A model generated the notes under the pieces. It was not told where the DNA came from. It did no database searches and saw only the letters and a program-made list of their open reading frames with translations. Source: Pseudomonas orientalis (lineage in GTDB: Bacteria; Pseudomonadota; Gammaproteobacteria; Pseudomonadales; Pseudomonadaceae). Taken from it: DNA of 64,000 nt. Shown here piece by piece: positions 1 through 8,800 of this stretch. The stretch is taken from contig NZ_CP018049.1 of assembly GCF_002934065.1 (NCBI RefSeq), positions 2,168,501 through 2,232,500 of the forward strand. The letters run 5' to 3'. The stretch's first letter is position 1; the number at the start of each line of letters is the position of its first letter. A program made the translations under genes and the position numbers.

Positions 1-72
1 ACCAGTGCGCTCGAACCGTTCACGCGGGTAGCCGACACCGAGCGCGAGGCGCTGGCGGCAGGGCAAACCTGA
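1..72 (+). CDS. 3' end of an unidentified gene (partial)
   Basis: Frame 1 is open from the window edge to a TGA at 70-72 and encodes 23 residues ending in EREALAAGQT. The alanine- and glutamate-rich tail looks like the C-terminus of a real protein, but nothing in so short a piece identifies a family. The next 200 bases hold no convincing gene, so this is read as the end of an upstream plus-strand gene. It could also be chance coding. Confidence 0.35.
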   Translation, partial: TSALEPFTRVADTEREALAAGQT

Positions 73-276
73 GTGTGGGTGAGTGGCAACATGGTAAGTC
101 TCCAAATAATGGTGGGCAGCTTACTAGAGCTGCGCAGATGGATTCAATCAGTAATTTCAATGGAGCAAAGGGGCTTACGGCTATGTGGCGAGTACCGATA
201 TGATGAAGCTCTACATTGAGTGCCGGGAACCGACCATGACTGCCTTGACCCTTGGTGCGCTGGGGGCGCTTCGTAA

Positions 277-708
277 ATGACGTTCCATTTGCGCGCTGCA
301 ACAGATCAGGACTTGTCCTTTGCACGCACTCTGACGCATCAGACGATGAGCCATTATTACGTGCAAAACCAACTGCTGTGGTCCAACGATGGCTTCGATA
401 CAGCCTGGGCCGGTCGGGAAAACTGGATAATTTGCCAGGATGACAGCGTGCTGGGGTTCATCAGTCTGAGTCGTGACAGCAAAGCGCTCTATATCCGCGA
501 GCTGCATATGCTCGAGCAGTACCGTGGGCTCGGTGCCGGTAGCTGGGTGTTGCAACACATGGCTCTGAAGGCCTGCACGCCAGGATTGTTGCGCTTGACC
601 GTATTCAAGACCAATCCGGCCAAACAGTTTTATGAGCGCATGGGATTCAGTGTTGTCGGTGAAGAAGACAGCTTCTGGCGAATGGAGCGCGTCTGTCGCT
701 CAAGCTAA
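277..708 (+). CDS. GNAT family N-acetyltransferase
   Basis: A 143-residue single-domain protein that probably transfers an acetyl group from acetyl-CoA to an unknown amine substrate in the cytosol. The N-terminal MTFHLRAATDQDL is the usual first strand of GNAT enzymes. The acetyl-CoA-binding motif A is visible as QYRGLGAGSWVL near residues 88-99. The C-terminal NPAKQFYERMGF (about residues 113-125) is the typical motif B with its tyrosine. Length is normal for the family. No strong ribosome-binding site precedes the ATG, though a run of G lies about 12 bases upstream. The gene is monocistronic and converges on the phage-type regulator that follows. The family call is secure and the substrate is unknown. 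Confidence 0.85.
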   Translation: MTFHLRAATDQDLSFARTLTHQTMSHYYVQNQLLWSNDGFDTAWAGRENWIICQDDSVLGFISLSRDSKALYIRELHMLEQYRGLGAGSWVLQHMALKACTPGLLRLTVFKTNPAKQFYERMGFSVVGEEDSFWRMERVCRSS

Positions 709-743
709 AAACATGCGCCGGCGCCTGATAAGCGCATACTGGG

Positions 744-983
744 TCAGGAGCCGACTTCCTGTTCGTTGTCCTGACCATCAGCCTCAGCGAGGATGATCCC
801 CTCTTTCATGCCCAAAAGGATCGCTACCTTATGGGCCTCCCCACGCCGTCCCTTTTTGCGCCCAGCGAGCACTTGATAGGTGATGGCCGGATCGACGCCG
901 TGTTCACGGGCGAACGCCTGAACTGACTTCCCTTGATGTTCCAGCCAGGCCTTGGCTTGTGCAGCAGTACGGATTCCGGGCAT
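744..983 (-). CDS. Phage-associated DNA-binding protein, BcepMu gp16-like
   Basis: A 79-residue protein resembling the BcepMu gp16 family of small phage-associated DNA-binding proteins. The visible pattern is AAQAKAWLEHQGKSVQAF, then ALTYQVL-like text (AITYQVLAGRKKGRRGEAHKVA). The repeated AREHGVDPAI stretch would supply a helix-turn-helix around residues 20-45, followed by a basic KKGRRGEAH segment. It is transcribed away from the XRE regulator at 1066, with an 82-base shared control region between the two starts. The pair looks like the remnant of a phage or tailocin immunity switch parked next to gacA. No clear Shine-Dalgarno sequence precedes the ATG. The exact DNA target is unknown. Confidence 0.65.
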   Translation of the reverse strand: MPGIRTAAQAKAWLEHQGKSVQAFAREHGVDPAITYQVLAGRKKGRRGEAHKVAILLGMKEGIILAEADGQDNEQEVGS

Positions 984-1001
984 AGTTCAAAACCGTTCAA
1001 G

Positions 1002-1014
1002 TTCGTTTAACGAA
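1002..1014. promoter_or_regulatory. Candidate operator palindrome between divergent regulators
   Basis: TTCGTTTAACGAA is a perfect 13-base palindrome in the intergenic region between the gp16-like gene (start 983) and the XRE gene (start 1066). Two GTTCAA repeats lie just to its left. Its position between divergent phage-type regulators makes it a likely binding site for one of them; this is inference. Confidence 0.45.
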
Positions 1015-1065
1015 GAGATGAGAGTGTCACCTCTTGGGGGGGGGCAAATAGGATCATGCATCCAA

Positions 1066-1431
1066 ATGAGTGGAATCGGTTCGCGTTTAAGGCAAGAAAG
1101 AGAGCGACTCGGCCTGTCGCAAAAAGTTTTTGGTGAAATCGGAGGCGTTGAAGCCAACGCACAAGGCAAATATGAAAGTGGTGGGCGTGTGCCCAAGGCC
1201 GACTATTTATCTCGTGTGGCCGAGAGAGGCGTGGATATCCTGTACGTGCTGACCGGGACTGCTACGCCGATTCAACTGGAAAATCTAAGCCAGCTTGAAG
1301 AGAAAGTACTGGTTGATTACCGGGCGATGTTCAAGGAGGACCAGGATGCGATCCGCCGCCTGACGTCGACCCTGGCCGAGCATTCCCTTTCCCGGAATGG
1401 AAAAACCAAGCCGCATCCCCAGGATTCCTGA
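1066..1431 (+). CDS. XRE-family transcriptional regulator
   Basis: A 121-residue Cro/cI-type repressor. The start at 1066 gives MSGIGSRLRQERERLGLSQ, the normal beginning of an XRE helix-turn-helix. Two upstream in-frame ATGs (952 and 1018) would add low-quality sequence through the divergent promoter and are rejected. The helix-turn-helix spans about residues 5-60 (LGLSQKVFGEIGGVEANAQGKYE). It is followed by DYLSRVAERGVDILYVLTG, the C-terminal part typical of phage repressors lacking a peptidase domain. A polar helical tail completes the protein. No LexA-like Ser/Lys protease domain is present, so it cannot self-cleave. Together with the divergent gp16-like gene it forms a phage-type control module. 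Confidence 0.75.
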   Translation: MSGIGSRLRQERERLGLSQKVFGEIGGVEANAQGKYESGGRVPKADYLSRVAERGVDILYVLTGTATPIQLENLSQLEEKVLVDYRAMFKEDQDAIRRLTSTLAEHSLSRNGKTKPHPQDS

Positions 1432-1583
1432 CCTTTTGCCCAGCAAATCCGGGCGTCCACCGGCCGGTGGGCGTGTCCGGAGCGGTCAAACTCCATATAT
1501 ATGACGCCAGCGGCTAGGTCTGCGCCCAGGTTTTTTGTTAAGGTGTTCAGCAACCTATAAAGACCATATCGCGAGGTGTCTGC

Positions 1584-2225
1584 TTGATTAGGGTGCTAGT
1601 AGTCGATGACCATGATCTCGTTCGTACAGGCATTACACGAATGCTGGCTGACATCGATGGCCTGCAAGTAGTCGGCCAGGCCGAGTCGGGAGAGGAGTCT
1701 CTGATCAAGGCCCGGGAGTTGAAACCCGATGTGGTGCTGATGGACGTCAAGATGCCGGGGATCGGCGGTCTGGGCGCCACTACCAAATTATTGCGCAGCC
1801 ATCCGGATATCAAGGTTGTGGTGGTAACCGTGTGCGAGGAAGATCCTTTTCCTACGCGTCTTTTGCAGGCGGGCGCAGCAGGTTACCTCACCAAAGGTGC
1901 AGGCCTGTCGGAGATGGTGCAAGCCATTCGCCTGGTTTTTGCGGGTCAGCGCTACATCAGCCCGCAGATTGCCCAGCAGTTGGCCATCAAATCTTTCCAG
2001 CCCACCAGCGATTCGCCGTTTGACGCGCTGTCGGAGCGGGAAATCCAGATCGCCTTGATGATCGTCGGTTGTCAGAAGGTACAGTCGATATCTGACAAAT
2101 TGTGCCTGTCGCCCAAGACCGTGAACACCTACCGCTACCGCATCTTCGAGAAACTCGCCATCAGCAGTGATGTTGAATTGACCCTGCTCGCGGTACGCCA
2201 CGGCATGGTGGACGCCAGCGCCTGA
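1584..2225 (+). CDS. gacA: Response regulator GacA
   Basis: GacA is the NarL/FixJ-type response regulator of the GacS/GacA system, which activates Rsm small RNAs and so controls secondary metabolism, exoenzymes and biofilm. The 213-residue protein has a receiver domain (residues 1-120) with VVDDHD at the N-terminus and the phosphoacceptor aspartate in [11 protein letters not shown] LuxR-type helix-turn-helix lies at about 148-205 ([30 protein letters not shown]). The start codon is TTG, behind a modest GCGAGGTG ribosome-binding site. A TTG start is known for gacA of fluorescent pseudomonads and fits tight translational control. uvrC begins one base after the stop, the conserved gacA-uvrC arrangement. 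Confidence 0.97.
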   Translation: MIRVLVVDDHDLVRTGITRMLADIDGLQVVGQAESGEESLIKARELKPDVVLMDVKMPGIGGLGATTKLLRSHPDIKVVVVTVCEEDPFPTRLLQAGAAGYLTKGAGLSEMVQAIRLVFAGQRYISPQIAQQLAIKSFQPTSDSPFDALSEREIQIALMIVGCQKVQSISDKLCLSPKTVNTYRYRIFEKLAISSDVELTLLAVRHGMVDASA

Positions 2226-2226
2226 C

Positions 2227-4050
2227 ATGACCACACCGTTTGATTCAAGTGCCTTTCTCTCGACATGCAGCGGCCGCCCCGGCGTTTATCGGATGTTCGA
2301 CAGCGAGGCGCGCCTGCTGTATGTGGGCAAAGCCAAGAACCTAAAAAACCGTCTGGCGAGTTACTTTCGCAAGACGGGTCTCGCACCGAAAACCGCCGCC
2401 CTGGTTGCGCGCATCGCCCAGGTTGAAACCACCATCACCGCCAACGAAACCGAAGCGTTGCTGCTTGAGCAGACGCTGATCAAGGAATGGCGGCCTCCGT
2501 ATAACATCCTGCTGCGTGACGATAAATCCTATCCCTACGTGTTCCTGTCGGACGGCGACTTCCCACGGCTGAGCATTCACCGTGGCGCGAAGAAGCAGAA
2601 GGGCAAGTATTTCGGTCCTTACCCCAGCGCCGGCGCCATTCGTGAGAGCCTGAGCCTGCTGCAGAAGACGTTCTTTGTGCGCCAGTGCGAAGACAGCTTC
2701 TACAAAAACCGCACACGGCCATGCCTGCAATACCAGATCAAGCGCTGCAAGGCGCCCTGCGTGGGGCTGGTTGAACCTGCCGAATACGCCGAGGATGTGC
2801 GTCACTCGGTGATGTTCCTCGAGGGACGCAGTAACGCGCTCACCGATGAGCTGTCGGGGGCCATGGAAATCGCCGCCAGTACCCTGGATTTCGAGAAGGC
2901 TGCCGAACTGCGCGATCAGATCTCCTTGCTGCGCCGCGTCCAGGACCAGCAAAGCATGGAAGGCGGCACCGGCGACGTCGACGTGATTGCGGCGTTCGTG
3001 AATCCGGGAGGAGCCTGTGTGCACCTGATCAGCGTGCGCGGCGGGCGAGTGCTGGGCAGCAAGAATTTTTTCCCGCAGACCGGCATCGACGAAGACGTTT
3101 CCGAGGTCATGGCGGCGTTCCTCGGCCAGTACTATGTGAGCAGCCCCGAGCGGGACCTGCCGTCGGAGCTTATCGTCAACGTGGTCCACGAGGATTTCCC
3201 GACCCTGATCGAGGCGATCCACGAACTGCGCGGGCGCGAGCTGGACATCAGCCATCGCGTTCGCGGTACCCGGGCCCGCTGGCAGCAACTGGCCGTGACC
3301 AACGCCGAGCAGGCCCTGGGCGCACGCCTGGCCAATCGACAGCACGTTGCCGCACGCTTCGAATCCCTGGCCGAGGTGCTCAAGCTGGACGAGCCACCGC
3401 AGCGCCTGGAGTGTTACGACATCAGCCACTCCAGCGGTGAGGCCACCGTGGCCTCTTGCGTGGTGTTCGGCCCTGAAGGCCCGATCAAGGCCGACTACCG
3501 GCGCTACAACATCGAAGGCGTCACCGCCGGCGATGACTACGCGGCCATGCACCAGGCGCTCACGCGGCGCTTCAGCAAGTTGAAGGACGGGGAGGGCAAG
3601 TTGCCCGATATCCTCTTGGTGGACGGCGGCAAGGGCCAGTTATCCATGGCCCGCGACGTCCTCAACGAACTGGCCGTGCCCGACCTGATCCTGCTTGGCG
3701 TGGCCAAGGGCACCACGCGCAAGGCCGGTTTCGAGACGCTGTACTTGAATGATGCCGCCCATGAGTTCACCTTGAAGGGCGACTCCCCAGCGCTGCACCT
3801 GATTCAACAGATCCGCGATGAAGCCCACCGCTTCGCCATTACCGGCCACCGTGCGCGCCGCGGCAAAACCCGCCGAACCTCAACCCTGGAGGGGGTCGCA
3901 GGGGTCGGCCCGACACGGCGTCGTGACTTGCTTAAACATTTTGGTGGCTTGCAGGAGCTCTCCCGTGCCAGCATTGACGAAATAGCCAAAGCACCCGGTA
4001 TCAGTAAAAAGCTCGCTGAATTGATTTATGCCAATCTGCACAGCGAATAG
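2227..4050 (+). CDS. uvrC: Excinuclease ABC subunit C
   Basis: UvrC makes the dual incisions of nucleotide excision repair in complex with UvrB and damaged DNA. The 607-residue length is standard. An N-terminal GIY-YIG nuclease is visible as PGVYRMFD and [13 protein letters not shown] (residues 17-40). A UVR/UvrB-binding motif lies at about 205-240 ([21 protein letters not shown]). The central UvrC RNase H-like endonuclease contains [10 protein letters not shown] and [11 protein letters not shown]. Tandem helix-hairpin-helix motifs end the protein ([17 protein letters not shown]). It starts one base downstream of gacA, so it is translationally linked to it, and pgsA follows after a 32-base gap. 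Confidence 0.98.
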   Translation: MTTPFDSSAFLSTCSGRPGVYRMFDSEARLLYVGKAKNLKNRLASYFRKTGLAPKTAALVARIAQVETTITANETEALLLEQTLIKEWRPPYNILLRDDKSYPYVFLSDGDFPRLSIHRGAKKQKGKYFGPYPSAGAIRESLSLLQKTFFVRQCEDSFYKNRTRPCLQYQIKRCKAPCVGLVEPAEYAEDVRHSVMFLEGRSNALTDELSGAMEIAASTLDFEKAAELRDQISLLRRVQDQQSMEGGTGDVDVIAAFVNPGGACVHLISVRGGRVLGSKNFFPQTGIDEDVSEVMAAFLGQYYVSSPERDLPSELIVNVVHEDFPTLIEAIHELRGRELDISHRVRGTRARWQQLAVTNAEQALGARLANRQHVAARFESLAEVLKLDEPPQRLECYDISHSSGEATVASCVVFGPEGPIKADYRRYNIEGVTAGDDYAAMHQALTRRFSKLKDGEGKLPDILLVDGGKGQLSMARDVLNELAVPDLILLGVAKGTTRKAGFETLYLNDAAHEFTLKGDSPALHLIQQIRDEAHRFAITGHRARRGKTRRTSTLEGVAGVGPTRRRDLLKHFGGLQELSRASIDEIAKAPGISKKLAELIYANLHSE

Positions 4051-4082
4051 AATGCCTTCTCACCTCGTAGCCAGTTGTGCCG

Positions 4083-4643
4083 ATGAATATCCCTAATCTG
4101 ATCACCGTTCTACGCGTCCTGCTCATCCCGATCTTCATTTTGTTGTTCTATTTGCCCTATGAATGGAGCTACGTCGCGTCCAGTTCGGTATTCGCTTTTG
4201 CCGCCGCTACCGACTGGCTCGACGGCTACCTGGCCCGCCGCCTGGAACAGAGCACGCCCTTCGGCGCTTTCCTCGACCCCGTGGCCGACAAACTCATGGT
4301 GGCCGTGGCCTTGGTGCTGTTGGTGCAGGAGCACGGCAACCTGTGGTTGACCCTGCCGGCCGCCGTCATCATCGGCCGCGAAATCGTCGTTTCAGCCCTG
4401 CGCGAATGGATGGCCGAAATCGGCGCCCGTGCCCATGTCGCCGTGTCAAACATGGGCAAATGGAAAACCGCCGCGCAAATGCTCGCGCTGGTCATCTTGC
4501 TGGCCAACCCGTCGGACTTCTCTTTCTGGGTCCTGACCGGCTACGCCTTGCTCCTGGTCGCGGCGGGCTTGACCCTGTGGTCCATGCTGCAATATCTGCG
4601 CGCCGCCTGGCCACACCTGCGCACCACCGTTGAAAAGAAATAA
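4083..4643 (+). CDS. pgsA: CDP-diacylglycerol--glycerol-3-phosphate 3-phosphatidyltransferase
   Basis: PgsA is an inner-membrane enzyme that joins CDP-diacylglycerol to glycerol-3-phosphate, the committed step to phosphatidylglycerol and cardiolipin. The 186-residue protein carries the CDP-alcohol phosphotransferase signature [18 protein letters not shown] followed by FLDPVADKL. This is the DG(x)2AR(x)8G(x)3D(x)3D arrangement, at about residues 40-62. Four or more hydrophobic segments are apparent. The ATG at 4083 gives [11 protein letters not shown], the usual start; a GTG two codons upstream is less likely. It is the last gene of the gacA-uvrC-pgsA group and is followed directly by a tRNA gene with its own promoter. 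Confidence 0.96.
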   Translation: MNIPNLITVLRVLLIPIFILLFYLPYEWSYVASSSVFAFAAATDWLDGYLARRLEQSTPFGAFLDPVADKLMVAVALVLLVQEHGNLWLTLPAAVIIGREIVVSALREWMAEIGARAHVAVSNMGKWKTAAQMLALVILLANPSDFSFWVLTGYALLLVAAGLTLWSMLQYLRAAWPHLRTTVEKK

Positions 4644-4663
4644 AACTTTTTTGAATCAAGGGG

Positions 4664-4691
4664 TTGACGGGTGCCGAGGATTCTATAGAAT
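4664..4691 (+). promoter_or_regulatory. Promoter of tRNA-Gly
   Basis: TTGACG at 4664-4669 and TAGAAT at 4686-4691 are separated by 16 bases and lie 12 bases before the tRNA. This is a good sigma-70-type promoter, which lets the tRNA be expressed independently of pgsA. Confidence 0.7.
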
Positions 4692-4703
4692 GCGCATCAC
4701 CAA

Positions 4704-4779
<76 letters not shown>

Positions 4780-4789
4780 AGCATTGAAG

Positions 4790-4820
4790 AAAAAGCCACT
4801 CAATCGAGTGGCTTTTTTTT
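4790..4820 (+). terminator. Rho-independent terminator after tRNA-Gly
   Basis: An AAAAAGCCACTC arm, an AATC loop and a GAGTGGC arm followed by eight T form a strong hairpin with flanking A and T runs, so it may work in both directions. Almost the same cassette recurs at 34914-34948. Confidence 0.9.
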
Positions 4821-5017
4821 GCCTGAGATTTGTGGAATAGACGCTTTGGCGTCTTTTTATGTTGGAGTAGAGCGCCTCGTTCCGGCTTTCGCTCTCCACC
4901 TGGTTCGCCCACAGTTGATTCGGCAAACTCTTACATCATCAACAGATAGCTGGTGGATTCTGCGGGCCGACGCAGGTGTAACGTGCTGAGCCTTTCAGGC
5001 ATTTTCAGGAAATCAGC

Positions 5018-5512
5018 ATGGTCACTCGTTATTCAAAGGTGGTCCTGGTCGCGATGTTGGCGGCCTTCGCCGCACTGGCAGCATTCAATAACCTCACGGA
5101 CTACACCTCGAATTTCAACTTCGTCCGGCACGTAATGAGCATGGACACCACCTTCCCTGGCAATGCCGCCCTGTCGCGCGCGATCACCGTCCCGTGGCTG
5201 TGGCACGGGGGTTACTGGCTGATCATTGCAGGCGAGGCACTGACCGCCATGGTGTTGGCTGCTGGTGTGCTGACGCTATGGCGCGCCCGGCACCGCAATG
5301 GTCAACAGTTCAACCGCGCCAAGGCCTGCGCCGTCGCGGGCCTCACCGCAGGCCTGTTGGTGTGGTTCTTGGGCTTTATGGTGATTGGCGGCGAGTGGTT
5401 CCTGATGTGGCAGTCCCAGGAATGGAATGGACAGAACGCAGCGTTCAAATTCTATGCAGCCATTTTGTGCGTGCTGGTGTTTCTCAATCAGCCAGATGCG
5501 GATTGCGATTGA
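5018..5512 (+). CDS. DUF2165 family small integral membrane protein
   Basis: A 164-residue inner-membrane protein with four hydrophobic segments: about residues 8-24, 70-90, 105-125 and 140-157. The pattern NNLTDYTSNFNFVRHVMSMDTTFP followed by WHGGYWLIIAGEALTA matches the DUF2165 family of uncharacterised membrane proteins. The tail ...NQPDADCD differs from the hydrophobic or basic end usual in the family, and the final codons may be the product of local rearrangement. It stands alone after the tRNA and converges on a small minus-strand ORF. Function is unknown. Confidence 0.75.
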   Translation: MVTRYSKVVLVAMLAAFAALAAFNNLTDYTSNFNFVRHVMSMDTTFPGNAALSRAITVPWLWHGGYWLIIAGEALTAMVLAAGVLTLWRARHRNGQQFNRAKACAVAGLTAGLLVWFLGFMVIGGEWFLMWQSQEWNGQNAAFKFYAAILCVLVFLNQPDADCD

Positions 5513-5576
5513 AACGCTTCATGCCTGTATCGATGTGGATAGCCGGTGCGCGCGCTGCCCGCACCGAATGGTGGGT

Positions 5577-5753
5577 TTACTTCGTGCAGGTCAGTCGCGA
5601 GTAAGTCGGCGGCTCAAGCAGGATGCCCGGAGTCATGAAGGTTGAGCAGTTGAACACGCGACCTTTCGCCGTCGTGGCTTTGAATGTCAGTTCAGCGCCG
5701 CCCAGGAAGTCTTCCTTCCTTCCAGCGGGCATGAAGCACGGGTGCATAGGCAT
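5577..5753 (-). CDS. Small hypothetical protein (58 aa)
   Basis: A short minus-strand ORF of 58 residues beginning MPMHPCFMPAGRK and ending PTYSRLTCTK. It is preceded by GAGGAG six bases before the ATG, a strong Shine-Dalgarno sequence. The codon use and residue mix (FLGGAELTFKATTAKGRVF) look like a genuine protein. It has three cysteines and no obvious signal peptide or membrane segment. It is transcribed away from the giant toxin-like gene at 5852, from a shared 98-base region. That layout would suit an immunity or regulatory partner, but nothing in the sequence proves this. I do not recognise a family. Confidence 0.55.
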   Translation of the reverse strand: MPMHPCFMPAGRKEDFLGGAELTFKATTAKGRVFNCSTFMTPGILLEPPTYSRLTCTK

Positions 5754-5851
5754 ATGTAGCTCCTCGGCTGAAACGTGAAGCGCCAGAGTGATCTTTTCCG
5801 ATCACCCACCGCTGCTCAGTTCAGCAGCCAATTCGGCATGGAGCGTATTCA

Positions 5852-8800
5852 ATGGTCACGGACAACCCGCCGTATTTTTTCAGCGAAACTCAAACCGATC
5901 GCACGCAGCTCAGCAAGCGCCAACGCGCACGCAACTTTACCCTCAAGGACCTTGACTGGTTCGACGCGGTCTATCTGGCTACCGATGCGTTGCGTCGAGC
6001 CCAGACAGTGCCGATGCACGTCCAAACCCTGCGACTGAATGTACCCGGTCAACCGGCCATTGAACTGGCGGGCGCCTTCGTCATGAGCCCCGCTCCGGAA
6101 GGCGGGGTTGTGCTCTATACGCCAGTTCGCGGTCTGGAAAAATTACCAAGCCATGAAGCACTCAAGACGCAACTGGGTGCGTGGCTCAAAGATTCGTCGC
6201 AGCGCCAAGGGTTGCTTGATTACCTTTCCATCTCCCAGCAACACGTCCTGACGCCCACTGCGAACCTGACGATTACCGCGCATACCGTGGGCGGCGCAGT
6301 CTTCGAAGCACAACAAACCACCCTCGCCAGCAACCTGCTGGATAACGCCCGTCTGATGCGCGAGGAACTGCTCAAGCTGCCCACTTTCACTTCTTTGCTG
6401 GATGACTACATTTCCACGCAGTTGGCGCAGTCTTTTGCGAGTGTCGATCAGCACCGAATCCAGGTGCAGACTTTTGTCATCGACACCTCCAGCGAATCAG
6501 GCAACGCTGACAGTCCAACGTTGCGGCACACGACCACCCGCACGTTGAGCGAAACCATCCTCCGGTATTTCGTCAACAATGGCTGGCCTGAGGGGGAAAC
6601 CCGGCGCTACGTTGACCCTCAACGCGCGCCTGGCAATCAGCAGCCTGCTCAGGAGGCTGACGATCAGTTGGGTTGGGAAGTCTCTGTGCAAGGATTGGCG
6701 CGGGGCTTGAAAGCCCATATGAAGCAACAGCCCAAGACATTTTGGGTGCAGCCTGCTTCCACCGGGGTTTCACGGCTGCAACTGTTTACTCAAGCCATGG
6801 CCAATGCCTTTTTCACGGTCGCGCTGGATCAACAGCAGCAAACTGCGATTACGGTTGACCAGCGTTTGCAGCTACAGGCCTTGCCGCTCAAGGCTGCGCT
6901 TGCCGCGACAACGCCGACGCCCACTATTGCTGTTGAAAAGGCACTGCTGCAGGCGCCTGGACAGCCCCCTGTCGAGCTGGCATCAACGCTCATCATCAGC
7001 AGTAACGAAAATGATGAAAGTGACGATGGCTCGCCCTGGCTGCTCTACACCCCCCACCAGGGCTTGCAATCGTTTACTGCGCTGGAAGCGCTGAAAACCC
7101 ACCTTCTCGATAGCCTCAACCCGCGGCAGCACGCCGATGCCTGGAGAAATCATCTGGCCAGGTCGCAACGCTTTAACGAAGCCGATCTGTCGGCCTGCGA
7201 TCTGACCAAAGCCCCGGTCACAGGGGGTATTTTTGACAGCATCATGGCGGGCATTATTGAAAAACAAGGCAGCAACCTTGAATACGCCCTTGATCAATAT
7301 CGCCTGAGCCAGGGCACGATGGACCTCGATGCGCTGGTCGATCATGTGCTGGACGTGCGTGGCATGACCGATCCGAAATTACTCACCTTCGACCCCATGG
7401 GCCGCTGGAGTACCCAATTGGCAAGCACCTGGGCTGCGGCGACAGAGCCCAGGGTTCCGCCAACGCTCTCTGCACTGCGCACCACTGTGCAATTGCTCGA
7501 AAACGTCAGCGTTGAAATCGAACGACACCTGGCGTGGCGCCCCTCGCTGGAGCATTCCGCCACCACCTATCTCAACACCAGGCTGCACGCTAAACATCAA
7601 CACCTGCAGGCCGCATGCCTCTCCGTGCGTCGATACAGCACTCCCTCCAATAACATCGACACACCTCGACTGCTGTCATCGAGCAGCATGGTCGACTATT
7701 TTCTGGCGCGGTTATGTGGCGATGTGGGTTCACTGAACGACCCGTTGAACACTTACGTTTATTCAACCACTCCTGACGAAACCGCCACCAGGATTTCAGG
7801 CTTGGACATCACCGACTTCAATACGCTGATCGACAGTGCAGTCGATAGTTTCAAGCCGTATCTGCGCAGAACCCACGGTACGTACCCCAACATGGAGCCC
7901 TTGCTGAGAAAAGCAATGGAGATGGGCTTGACCGGGGAAATGCAAGTCAGGCTGTGGAATAACGCGTTATTGCCCCTCGACTACGAAGTACTCTCAACCG
8001 TACTGGGTATCTACGCCAGAGACTTGCGCCTGAGTGTCAACGGGTTTCGCCCTGATGCGTTTGCGTTGGCGATCACACCCATTGGGCAAACTACCCAGCA
8101 GGTACTCACTCACTGTTTCATGCTGACCGAGCGCGGCGGGCTTGACCCTCAATATAGCGGTCGTGCGCTGCTCTGGACGCCCGCGTTGGGACTGGAGCAT
8201 TTCCGTTCATTGAGCCACTTCAAAGCAGAGGTGGAGCGACGCCTGGCAAGCCCGGACGAACGACAGGCTTTACTGGAGAACCTGGCGCAACCGGACTGGC
8301 ACTCACATCCGACCTATGCACTCAGTTCCCTTGAGTTGATCGAAGACAACCTCGTCGACTACTTGCAACGAACCTATGCTCAACAGAAAGACCGTGAGCT
8401 GGCGCGAATCCTTTCCATGGAACTCTCGCTCGAACAGTTGCGCAAGCTGTGGCGGGTTCAAGCCACGCAAGATCTGGCGCCCACCAACCTGCAGCGTGCC
8501 ATGGACATGGCCCGGGCCATGATCGTGCAACATGGTTTGCAATGGTTGGGCAACGCCAGTGCTGTCGATCAACAGCTCTATGCCGAGTTGTTGGAGCAGT
8601 ATCGAAACAATGTCACCGACAATCAGGATTACCTGCACGGGATCGACTCGCTGGTTCAGTTCACGCGCAAGAAACTCAGCGGTGTACTCGAGGGCCCTGA
8701 CATTCAGGCCAGCGTTACACCGGATGACGTCGAAGTCGGGTTGCCGGCCCAGGGCAGTACGCCTGCCCGCAACCAGTCACTGCTGGACTATGCCTTGAGT

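Noticed and set aside
2341..3552. A long open frame on the minus strand within uvrC
   Set aside because: It is a 403-codon shadow of the GC-rich third-position pattern of uvrC; no ribosome-binding site and no motif, while uvrC is complete on the other strand.
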